A DNA stretch of 64,000 nt from CAZEAC01 sp964510065 (lineage in GTDB: Bacteria > Bdellovibrionota_C > UBA2361 > CAIXSY01): NCBI GenBank assembly GCA_964510065.1, contig CAZEAC010000010.1, positions 23,196-87,195 of the forward strand. Direction: 5' to 3'. This document shows, piece by piece, positions 44,630 through 52,980 of the stretch. The notes beneath the pieces were generated by a model. It had not been told where the DNA came from. It saw nothing but the letters and a program-made list of their open reading frames with translations, and searched no databases. The translations under genes and the position numbers were made by a program. Position 1 is the first letter of the stretch, and every line of letters begins with the position of its first letter.

Positions 44630-46789
44630 ATGGTACCTGGAGATAAAGATTCTGAAGCGTTTAGCGGTTCCGGGGCTATTTACCTTGGCGCGCTTCTTCT
44701 CATTGTGGGTGCCACACTGTGGTCGCTCTGGATGATGGCAATCCGGCTCAACGCGGCGGATCCAATTGGCCCGTTTCTCCAGATGTGCAAGAGTCACTCT
44801 GCCTCAATCGGAGCGTTGCTTGGCATGTGGTCGATGTTTGCATTTCCTAAGCTGATTCGAGCCCGAATCGCAGTAGGCTTTTTCTGTGCCACTCTCAGCC
44901 TGCTTTTCTTAGTACATCTTTATCTGATCCTGCACCTAAATGAACCGCTTACACTCTCAAAGGTATTCTATTTTGTCCATGAATGGAGAATTGCTCCGAT
45001 GCGCACATGGCTTGTCCTTGCGATTGTTGGGGTTGGAGCCGTTTTTGTGTTATTTGGGCCGCGACTCCGCTCTACCAAGACTCGGCTATGCTCAATTCAG
45101 TGTATCGCGGCTGTCCTTGTTGGCTTGGAATTCATGCCGCTCGGAGACGGCGAGATTTCGCGCCGTTATTCGCCGTTTCTTGGAATTATAGCCGACATTA
45201 GAGATGCTTTCGCACCCGCGAGTCGCTACTCGACTACCGAATCGGTCAGTGCGCTTATGGCGCAGGCATTCCAGTCGAAGCCTCTCAACCTTGGTGGGCG
45301 CAACCTAATTATCCTTGCTGTGGAGAGCTTCTCGCCGGTCGACTCGAAGCTTGCCTCAGGGCTGAAAGATCATTTTCCGCGCACTGATGCGCTTGCAGCG
45401 AAGGGAATGTTCTTCCGAAACTTTATGAGTGGTTACGGCACAACCGAGGGTGCGCTCGTGTCAATATATCAAGGGATTGCCCCAATACCCTATCCGGGCT
45501 CCTCCCGATTTATTAACCGCTCGTTCGAAGACAAACCGTCTCTTGTGCGTCAGGCCGTTAAAGATGGTTACAGGACCGCCTTCTTGGCCTCTACGCCGAT
45601 GAGCTTTCTGAATAAGGGGCCCTATCTCCGTGCAATCGGGTTCCATAGCGCTGAGGGGCGCGATGATATAGAGCGCTTCATAGGAGCACCGCGCTATTCA
45701 TTCTGGTCCCCTAGCGATGCGGTACTTTACCAGGAGGCACTTGCCAGAATCATGGCACTTTCGATGGAAAAGCGACCATTTCTGCTGGGACTTCTCACCG
45801 GAACGGGTCATCTGCCTTGGACCGATCCGCTTGGGCGCGCCGATACTGAAGAAAACGTTCTCGATTTTGTTGATCAACAGATAGATAAATTTGTAAACGA
45901 GTTAGAGAAGATTGATTTTTTTTCGAACGGCATTCTTGTGATTATGGGAGATCATCGAAAGATGCTTCCCATGACTGAAGACGAGCTTCGTGAATTTGGA
46001 GAGAGCGCCTACGCTCGTGTACCCTTAATTGTCATCGGAGATGGGATACCGAAAGGTATCGTAGACCAGCGCCTTTTATCGCAGACCGATCTATTGCGAT
46101 CGCTGTATCAGCTTGGAACTTCCGACCGAGGGCTCAGTCCATTTGCGATATTTGTACGCTACATCGGATTTAAGGTCGACTTTTTGGAGAATAATGTGCC
46201 TGCGGATTTTTTGGCAATTGAAGCAGAGAATCCGCAAAAAGCATACGCTGGTCGAATTTCGGGTAAAAAGATCGAGTGGCGTGAAACTCCCCCGAAAGCT
46301 GAGGCGATTTCTCAGGCGATACATAGGCAACGAGCCCTTCATCAGCTTACCCGAACGACGAGTTTCGCCTGTTCTATGCGATTTTCAAGCCATACTCGCT
46401 ATCGCGACAGCAAAGGGGACGAGCTCGAGATTGCCGCGAGCAATTCCGACGAAGTGCTTGCCCGAGTTGCTTCGTTTCGCCAGCTGGATCTTACCCGCTT
46501 TGCCGATGGCGAGGGTAAGGTTGATCTCGAGCTTCGAACCTTCGTGCCGATTGAAGAATCCGGCGTGTACCGATTCGACCTTCAATTTCGCGGAGAAGTA
46601 TGCCTAGGCGCCGATGGCATCTCGGTCCAACTCGTATCTGACGCTACTTCGGATAAATTAATCGGGATCACAAGGCTTCCGCGCGGCGATGTTGATATTC
46701 GCATTCGTGTGCGCGGTGATTCACTTCAAAAGATAGTTCTCGGGCTTACTCCGCTCAATGTCATGCAAAAAGGGACCGCGAAATTGTGA
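44630..46789 (+). CDS. LTA synthase-like sulfatase-fold membrane phosphotransferase
   Basis: A 719-residue protein with five N-terminal helices and an external sulfatase-fold domain. The metal site is marked by LAVESFSPVD (Glu), the nucleophile Thr in SGYGTTEGALVS and IMGDHRKM. This matches the lipoteichoic-acid synthase/phosphoglycerol transferase group, which moves glycerolphosphate or phosphoethanolamine onto envelope glycans. The last 150 residues form a beta-rich domain not found in LtaS. Its stop overlaps the next start (GTGA), so it heads the plus-strand envelope operon. Confidence 0.82.
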   Translation: MVPGDKDSEAFSGSGAIYLGALLLIVGATLWSLWMMAIRLNAADPIGPFLQMCKSHSASIGALLGMWSMFAFPKLIRARIAVGFFCATLSLLFLVHLYLILHLNEPLTLSKVFYFVHEWRIAPMRTWLVLAIVGVGAVFVLFGPRLRSTKTRLCSIQCIAAVLVGLEFMPLGDGEISRRYSPFLGIIADIRDAFAPASRYSTTESVSALMAQAFQSKPLNLGGRNLIILAVESFSPVDSKLASGLKDHFPRTDALAAKGMFFRNFMSGYGTTEGALVSIYQGIAPIPYPGSSRFINRSFEDKPSLVRQAVKDGYRTAFLASTPMSFLNKGPYLRAIGFHSAEGRDDIERFIGAPRYSFWSPSDAVLYQEALARIMALSMEKRPFLLGLLTGTGHLPWTDPLGRADTEENVLDFVDQQIDKFVNELEKIDFFSNGILVIMGDHRKMLPMTEDELREFGESAYARVPLIVIGDGIPKGIVDQRLLSQTDLLRSLYQLGTSDRGLSPFAIFVRYIGFKVDFLENNVPADFLAIEAENPQKAYAGRISGKKIEWRETPPKAEAISQAIHRQRALHQLTRTTSFACSMRFSSHTRYRDSKGDELEIAASNSDEVLARVASFRQLDLTRFADGEGKVDLELRTFVPIEESGVYRFDLQFRGEVCLGADGISVQLVSDATSDKLIGITRLPRGDVDIRIRVRGDSLQKIVLGLTPLNVMQKGTAKL

Positions 46790-48387
46790 AAGGCACCGGT
46801 ATTGCCCTTGGTTTGATCCTCGTTTGTTCTATCGCAATTGGAGCAAGAGACCTCCTGGCGCAAACTCCCACGGTGTATGATTCGAATCTCGAAATCGATC
46901 TTATATCAGAGTATCCAGAAATCCAATCACCGATTGGGGTTGCAGCCGATCGGAAGGGACGTCTCTTTGTGGTGGAGGCGTTCACCCATTTTCCCCGTGC
47001 CGGCTCGAACCTTCCAAAGAGTGATAGAATTAAACTCTTTCGAGACAGCAATGAAGATTCGCGATTTGATGAGATATCGATTTTCGCTTCTGGTTTTACA
47101 AACGCGATGAATATCGCGTTTAGTCCCGATGGACAGCTGTTTCTAACGACTCGAAATAGCATCGTAAGTCTCCGCGACTATGATGATAATGGTCAAAGTG
47201 ATGAGGTGCGCACAATTCTACAGATGGAGACGTCATGTACATATCCACATAACGGAATTGGAGCGATTACGTTCGGTGATGATGGCGCGCTCTATTTCGG
47301 AAAAGGCGAAAATTTAGGAGCGAAATATTTGATTCGCGGCAGTGATGAGTCAAATTACGGAGGCGAGGGTGACGGCGGAGGTATTTTCCGGTGCCGTGCC
47401 GATGGGAGCGACCTGGAAATCGTCGCTCAGGGGCTTTGGAATCCTTTCGGACTTTGCTGGTTTGGCAAACATTATCTTCTCGCAACCGATAATGACCCCG
47501 ATGGCCCGCTTACCAATCGATTGCTTGACGTAGTAGAAGGGGGTGACTATGGGTTTCGATACCGCTATGGGCGCAGTGGCAAGCACCCGTATCAGGCTTG
47601 GAACGGCGAGATTCCCGGTACGCTACCAATGATTTCTTCGATCGGCGAGGCAGCAACCGCCATTTTAAATGGCGACACGACCAATTGGCCCGCTTCCTAT
47701 CGCCAAGCAGTTCTCGTAGCTTCCGCATGGGAGAACGAGATTGAGCTTCTGCGTCCTTCGTCGCGTGGAGCATCGCTCCAGGCTGAGCGTCGAATCTTGG
47801 TAAAGGGGGACTCTTTCTTTCGACCTTCCGGTATGGCGGCTGCGCCGGATGGATCGGTGTATATCTCTGATTGGGCATCGCCATCCTATTCAAATGGGTT
47901 TCGTGGGCGGATCTGGCGATTGCGTTTAAAGAGTGGAGTACCAAGCGCTGCTCACACGCCATACAATCCGGCACTTAGCACAGAGCGAAGTCGGCTCGTC
48001 GAGCTTACTCACTCAACGAGCTTTCCGGAGCTTTTTCAGGCGGCGAAGAGCAGCGATCCGTTCTTTTCCAGTGCCGCTATTCACCGGCTCGCGGGAGAGA
48101 AATTTCAAGATACGCTCCTCACTTTCTTATCGTCTGCGTCGGCGCAAGAGAGACTTGTCGCACTTCTCGCACTTCGACGTTTGAGGTCGCAAAGGGCCGA
48201 AGAATTTTTACCCACGTTAATTAGAGATAGCGACGATTCAGTACGTTCAATCGCGTTGATCTGGGTTGGAGAACGAAAGTTGAGGAAATTAAAGAAGGCC
48301 GTAGCTCACGCGAAACCTGCTTCGGATTCCTCGCTTCGGCTCCGCGAAATATGGCTTGCAACGGCAAAACTGCTTGGAGAAGGTTAG
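46786..48387 (+). CDS. Exported beta-propeller dehydrogenase-like protein with C-terminal helical repeats
   Basis: A 533-residue protein with a signal peptide (GIALGLILVCSIAIGARDLLAQ). The body is a six-bladed glucose/sorbosone dehydrogenase-like propeller of the type found in PVC-group membrane-bound dehydrogenases (SPIGVAADRKGRLFVVEAF, FSPDGQLFLTTRN, RGRIWRL). From about residue 390 a HEAT-like helical segment follows. No haem c motif (CxxCH) is seen. It lies between the LtaS-like gene and the Gfo/Idh/MocA gene, so it may oxidise a sugar of the envelope product. Confidence 0.7.
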   Translation: MKGTGIALGLILVCSIAIGARDLLAQTPTVYDSNLEIDLISEYPEIQSPIGVAADRKGRLFVVEAFTHFPRAGSNLPKSDRIKLFRDSNEDSRFDEISIFASGFTNAMNIAFSPDGQLFLTTRNSIVSLRDYDDNGQSDEVRTILQMETSCTYPHNGIGAITFGDDGALYFGKGENLGAKYLIRGSDESNYGGEGDGGGIFRCRADGSDLEIVAQGLWNPFGLCWFGKHYLLATDNDPDGPLTNRLLDVVEGGDYGFRYRYGRSGKHPYQAWNGEIPGTLPMISSIGEAATAILNGDTTNWPASYRQAVLVASAWENEIELLRPSSRGASLQAERRILVKGDSFFRPSGMAAAPDGSVYISDWASPSYSNGFRGRIWRLRLKSGVPSAAHTPYNPALSTERSRLVELTHSTSFPELFQAAKSSDPFFSSAAIHRLAGEKFQDTLLTFLSSASAQERLVALLALRRLRSQRAEEFLPTLIRDSDDSVRSIALIWVGERKLRKLKKAVAHAKPASDSSLRLREIWLATAKLLGEG

Positions 48388-48391
48388 GCGG

Positions 48392-49714
48392 ATGAAGGCA
48401 TCTCGGACGAGAAGGGAGTTTCTTCGGCAGTCTTTGAGCGGAGCAATTGGCTTGATGCTTCCGCGAGATTTTGCACGAGCTGAGGGGGCTCCATTAAGAG
48501 AGCGATTGAACATAGCGGTAATTGGCCTCGGTACTCAAGGTACAAAAGATCTGTGGGGCTGTGCAGAGGAAAATATTGTGGCACTTTGTGACCCCGATGA
48601 TACTCGGACATTGGCTCTTGCGTCGCGTCTCAAGGGAGCAAAAAGCTATCGTGACTATCGGGAGATGTTCGCCAAGCAGGCAAACATTGACGCGGTAGTC
48701 ATTAGCACACCGGATCATCATCATGCATGTGCCACACTTATGGCGCTTAAAAAGGGAATCCATGTTTTCTGCCAGAAACCACTCACACACACAGTTCGTG
48801 AAGCACGGGTAGTACGCGACGCAGCAGCGCGATCTGGTAGTGTTACCCAGATGGGTAATCAGGGCCATGCGATGGAAAGTACTCGAAGGCTTGTCGAGCT
48901 TATTCGAGCAGGAATAATTGGCAATATTCGCGAGGCACATCTCTGGAGCGACCGTCCGCTGTGGACACAGGGGCCGAAGCCTGTGCTTATTCCAAGCGAT
49001 CTTCCGCGCGGACTGGACTGGAATCTCTGGATAGGACCTGCACCGAATCGTTCGTATAGCCCGGGATACGCTCCGTTCCGTTGGCGAGGTTGGTGTGATT
49101 TTGGCACTGGTGCGTATGGAGATATGGGCTGTCATTTGATGGATGCGGTTTTCTGGGCGTTAAATCTTGAAGCCCCGAAAAGTATTGAACCTTTGGCATC
49201 CGAGCCTTGCACCGAGATGTATCCTGGCTGGAGTATTATTCGGAGTGAATTTGCCGCGAATAAAGTTCGCCCGGCGTGCACTGTGTTCTGGTATGATGGC
49301 GGTAAGGTGCCGCCAGGTGAACTTCTTGAAAATCTTCGCCCCTCGAGAAATGGCGCACTGCTCGTTGGGAGTGAGGGAAAAGTGCTCTATTCGAATTGGA
49401 ACCCAAATGGCTTCGTAGTGAAGAACTCTGGCAATAAGGCGGTCGCGAATATTCCGATAACTCCGATTCCGCGTGCGGCGCACGGCGTGTACCGCGAGTG
49501 GCTTGATGCTTGCAAAGGAAAAGGTAGGTGTCTTGGAAGCTTCGATTTTGCGAGCAAGTTAAGCGAATCGATCTTACTTGGCAACGTGGCTCTTCGGTGT
49601 GCAGAAAAGATAGAGTGGGACGCGGGAGCTGGGCGAATTACTAATAGCGTCGTAGCTAACAGATTTCTCGATAAAAATTACCGTGCAGGTTGGGAGCTTC
49701 CCTTTAGTGAGTGA
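48392..49714 (+). CDS. Tat-exported Gfo/Idh/MocA-family oxidoreductase
   Basis: A 440-residue NAD(P)-dependent oxidoreductase. SRTRREFLRQSLSGAIGLMLP is a twin-arginine signal, so it folds in the cytoplasm with cofactor and is exported. NIAVIGLGTQG is the nucleotide-binding loop; GIHVFCQKPLTHTV holds the catalytic Lys with Gln replacing the usual Glu of EKP, common in exported members. ATG 48392 follows GAAGG and lies four bases after the previous stop. Such enzymes oxidise or epimerise sugars. Confidence 0.85.
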   Translation: MKASRTRREFLRQSLSGAIGLMLPRDFARAEGAPLRERLNIAVIGLGTQGTKDLWGCAEENIVALCDPDDTRTLALASRLKGAKSYRDYREMFAKQANIDAVVISTPDHHHACATLMALKKGIHVFCQKPLTHTVREARVVRDAAARSGSVTQMGNQGHAMESTRRLVELIRAGIIGNIREAHLWSDRPLWTQGPKPVLIPSDLPRGLDWNLWIGPAPNRSYSPGYAPFRWRGWCDFGTGAYGDMGCHLMDAVFWALNLEAPKSIEPLASEPCTEMYPGWSIIRSEFAANKVRPACTVFWYDGGKVPPGELLENLRPSRNGALLVGSEGKVLYSNWNPNGFVVKNSGNKAVANIPITPIPRAAHGVYREWLDACKGKGRCLGSFDFASKLSESILLGNVALRCAEKIEWDAGAGRITNSVVANRFLDKNYRAGWELPFSE

Positions 49715-50606
49715 CCTCTCTTTTCGGCCTTATCTCGATTCGTTGCGAATCGCGCATTGGTCGAAGAATCTTCTACTGATCGTACCACTTATCACTGCAC
49801 ATAAGTTTGCGGATCCATCACGTCTCACTCAGAACTTTGGAAGTCTTTTTGTCGGTGTTGTTTCTTTTTCACTTATCGCGTCTTTTGGCTATATTCTAAA
49901 TGATCTGCGTGACCGGCGTTTTGATAGTAGTCATCCACGAAAAAAGCTTCGACCAATCGCGGCTTCTGCATTGTCACCTATTCAGGCGAGCGTTTTCGCG
50001 ACGATTCTTGTTGTTTCGGGAGGAATTCTCGGAACGAGCGCAGGAGCCTCCTTTCTTGCCATACTTGCGCTCTATGTTGTTCTAAGCGTTACCTACACTT
50101 TCTTCGCTAAGCGCGTTAAGATCCTTGATGTCATTACTGTAAGCTGCTTCTTTTTGCTTCGGATATATGCAGGGGGCGAGCTCTTCCAGATCGCGATCTC
50201 ACGCTGGCTCGCATGCTTTTCCTTTTTCTTTTTTCTCTGCCTGGCTGCTGTTAAGCGAATCGCAGAGCTCCAGGAGTGTTCACTCGAGGATTCCCATGAA
50301 GTGTTGGGACGGCCCTATGTGCGTTCTGACTCGAGTGTAATACTTATAATTGCATTGATAAGTGGGGCCCTTGCGTTTGTTACCTCCGTGCTTTACACCA
50401 CCAGCCACGAAGCGCTAATACTGTATCGAACCCCTGAACTGCTCCTCGGCGCCTGTCTGCTATTGACCCTTTGGGTTTCTCGGCTGATGTTTCGGGTAAA
50501 GCTCCGGTGTATCGATGATGACCCTTTGTTGTTTGCGTTAAGAGATTTCTGGAGTTACAGCGTGGCGCTATCGGTCCTCATTCTCATGTACTTCGCGGCT
50601 ACCTAA
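49707..50606 (+). CDS. UbiA-family prenyltransferase (decaprenyl-phosphate phosphoribosyltransferase-like)
   Basis: A 299-residue inner-membrane protein with about eight helices. The motif GYILNDLRDRRFDSSHPRKK carries the N(D/E)xxDxxxD Mg2+-binding Asp residues, and the second region TYTFFAKRVKILDV is typical of the DPPR synthase branch, which joins phosphoribose to decaprenyl phosphate. The start is probably GTG 49707 (GGGAG upstream); GTG 49683 is possible. It lies within the envelope operon before two large membrane proteins. Confidence 0.82.
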   Translation: MSDLSFRPYLDSLRIAHWSKNLLLIVPLITAHKFADPSRLTQNFGSLFVGVVSFSLIASFGYILNDLRDRRFDSSHPRKKLRPIAASALSPIQASVFATILVVSGGILGTSAGASFLAILALYVVLSVTYTFFAKRVKILDVITVSCFFLLRIYAGGELFQIAISRWLACFSFFFFLCLAAVKRIAELQECSLEDSHEVLGRPYVRSDSSVILIIALISGALAFVTSVLYTTSHEALILYRTPELLLGACLLLTLWVSRLMFRVKLRCIDDDPLLFALRDFWSYSVALSVLILMYFAAT

Positions 50607-50628
50607 GTGTTTTGAATGACTACTCACC

Positions 50629-52980
50629 ATGAGTCCCGTGTTACAGAGTGAGACTAGCTCGGTACAAGAAAAAGCTACCAAATTTGACTGGGTCGTTTGG
50701 ATAGGCGGTCTCACAGGCTTGAGCTACCATCTTTTCCCGCTCCTGGATTCTCGCTTCGATATGACGCGCATTCCGGCAGGATGGGATCTCACCGCGCACT
50801 ACTACCTATTTACCNNNNNNNNNNGTTACAATCGCTACTGGTTCGCGGGGTATCCGGAATTTGTGCTCTATCCGGCACTGCCTTACCTTTTTCCTGCAGT
50901 GATCTATTTTGCGACACTCAAGCTTCTCCCGGCTAATTTCTGCTTTACCGTAGTCCTGTTTCTGTTGCCACTTTTTCTAGTCTGCGCGGTTGGCTGGACG
51001 GCAAAAACTTATTCGGGAGTTCGCTCTGGCTCATATGCGGTATTGTTAAGCATAGTATCGCTCACCTATATAGCACCGACTCCGTACGCACGGGTAAGCC
51101 TCGCCGGCCTTTTGCATAACGGCTATTTCACAAACTACGTAGCGCTACCATTATTGCCAGTCTTTTTGGCGCTGCTAGAGAAAAATCGAAAGCAATATTC
51201 TTTGCTGCGAATTGTTATGACGGGTGTGCTTCTCGGAATAATTTGCTTGCTCCACCATGTTGTTGCGATTACCGCGTTTTTTGCTCTGCTGCTTTGGAGT
51301 CTCCTTGATCTGAGAAAACGCATGCGGCCGTGTTTTATTGTGTTGCTTGTCGGCGCGACAGCTGCCTTGCCATTGTTACTGCCACTTCTCGCCCATCTCA
51401 ACTTTGGTTCGAGTGAAAAGATGGGAATCTCCGTGGCAGTCAACGATCCGCTCTTGATTCTCTTTCCAGACCTCAATGCTTCTTGGTTCTGGGAATTCTC
51501 CCACATGTGCGCTTCAATAAATACAGCCAGTGATTCCTGGTTCAAGTCGATGCTTACATTAGCTTGGCGACTAATGAATCTTATGTCGCAGTTTCCGCTT
51601 TTTGGAAGTATCGCGCTTTTTGGCACAGTAACAGGCATCGCGTCGCTTGTCGCGGCTCGACGCTGGGAGTTGCCACTAATCTTTCTTTTGCTGCTTTTGA
51701 TCCTTCCGAGAAATTTTGGAGCGGCAGTGCTTGATCTGCCTCTACATTATTCCCGGTTTATTCAACCTTTGATTGTTATTCAGCTGTTGATTGTGGCGCA
51801 CGCGCTTTCAGTGTTCCGGGGAAACAGGTTCGGAAAGTTTCTCGTTTCAATTGGGCTTCTGTTATATGCAGTCTTTACTCTGTCCTTCAGATACGATCTA
51901 TCGCGACGCGTTGCCGAAAATGGATCTCTTGAGGTGCCATACTACCCGTTTGTCGATCAATATCCCGACTATCAAGAAGCGATGAAAGTAGTCGAGTTTC
52001 TCAAAGAGCGAGCTCCCGGCGCTCGAGTAGTAGAGGAAAAAAGTTTAATTAACTATCACCAGCTTGGTACGATGCATTTCTTTGCATCTATGCTTCCTCT
52101 ACACAATGACGCTACTGCTCGAATAGAAGTGCTTAACGGCCTACTCGTAGAATCGTCAGGGCTTGCTGAATTTGTCAACGCAAGCCTAAGTGCTATAACT
52201 CCACAGGTCAGCGTTGGGCGAAGTTTATTGCAGAATCTCCGCTTCTTTAGCGCGCAGTCAACAGAGTCGATGCTTGAACGTCTCGAACTTCTCGGGGCAG
52301 AGTATTTTATAGCTTCTCACGACTCGACAGTAAAAAAGATTCGCGCATCGCGCATTGAGGTTGCTCAATTTGGACGATTCGTAATATTTGAACTACGTCC
52401 TAGGGCTCCTCGTTTCTACGAGTCGACGTATCGACCATTCTTGTTCTTGGAGAGAGGTGGTATAGGATTTAAATATTTCAGCGAGCTTTGGTTTTCTGAG
52501 CCATCACTTTTTGACTCTCCTGTGCTTTTTGATCTGCATAGGTCGGATTTCACGCCGAGCGTGGGGGTAGGTCTAGCCGGCGGGGTACTTCTTAGCGCAG
52601 ATAGGTTGACGGAAGAGGTGGAGCGCGAAGCCTTGGCGTGGCGGCGTTCCGGTGTAAAGGTTGCCGTTCTCTTGCCGGGTATACAAAAGTCAGCGTCTCT
52701 ACGCACAGATTTCATAGTCGTAGATCAGATTGAATCACTGAGAGCAATGAAAATACTTGCTCCGATATTGGGTTCTGAGAAAGCTACCGATCGAACGGAA
52801 ATAGTAGTATCTCCGAATTTTGAGAATGGTGTTTCGATCAGAAGTAAAGAGGTAATTATGAGCGGCTACGGATATTCGCCAAATCTGGAGTTAAACGATG
52901 GCAGCGCACCCCTTTTTGTTGCTACTCCGGGTTTTTTTAGCTTTTTCGGGAGCGGGGATGACACTGTACGTGTTCGCTAG
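50629..52980 (+). CDS. Giant polytopic membrane protein, paralog 1 (PTPS-related/GT-C-like)
   Basis: A protein of about 783 residues with some ten helices in the first 420 residues and a large exported C-terminal half. The first loop AGWDLTAHYYLF, then YWFAGYPEFVLYPALPYLFPA, is shared with two paralogs. I believe it corresponds to the 6-pyruvoyl-tetrahydropterin-synthase-related membrane family, but the acidic first loop also suits a GT-C glycosyltransferase. The ten Ns at 50815-50824 interrupt this loop and hide about 13 residues. Its 3' end overlaps the next start by 83 bases. Confidence 0.7.
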   Translation: MSPVLQSETSSVQEKATKFDWVVWIGGLTGLSYHLFPLLDSRFDMTRIPAGWDLTAHYYLFTXXXXYNRYWFAGYPEFVLYPALPYLFPAVIYFATLKLLPANFCFTVVLFLLPLFLVCAVGWTAKTYSGVRSGSYAVLLSIVSLTYIAPTPYARVSLAGLLHNGYFTNYVALPLLPVFLALLEKNRKQYSLLRIVMTGVLLGIICLLHHVVAITAFFALLLWSLLDLRKRMRPCFIVLLVGATAALPLLLPLLAHLNFGSSEKMGISVAVNDPLLILFPDLNASWFWEFSHMCASINTASDSWFKSMLTLAWRLMNLMSQFPLFGSIALFGTVTGIASLVAARRWELPLIFLLLLLILPRNFGAAVLDLPLHYSRFIQPLIVIQLLIVAHALSVFRGNRFGKFLVSIGLLLYAVFTLSFRYDLSRRVAENGSLEVPYYPFVDQYPDYQEAMKVVEFLKERAPGARVVEEKSLINYHQLGTMHFFASMLPLHNDATARIEVLNGLLVESSGLAEFVNASLSAITPQVSVGRSLLQNLRFFSAQSTESMLERLELLGAEYFIASHDSTVKKIRASRIEVAQFGRFVIFELRPRAPRFYESTYRPFLFLERGGIGFKYFSELWFSEPSLFDSPVLFDLHRSDFTPSVGVGLAGGVLLSADRLTEEVEREALAWRRSGVKVAVLLPGIQKSASLRTDFIVVDQIESLRAMKILAPILGSEKATDRTEIVVSPNFENGVSIRSKEVIMSGYGYSPNLELNDGSAPLFVATPGFFSFFGSGDDTVRVR
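50815..50824. other. Assembly gap (10 N)
   Basis: The run of Ns lies inside paralog 1. Both paralogs have 14 residues between the YLF/YLV of the first loop and the next Tyr, while this gene has only five including the four unknowns, so about nine codons are missing and the true gap is near 37 bases. Confidence 0.9.
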
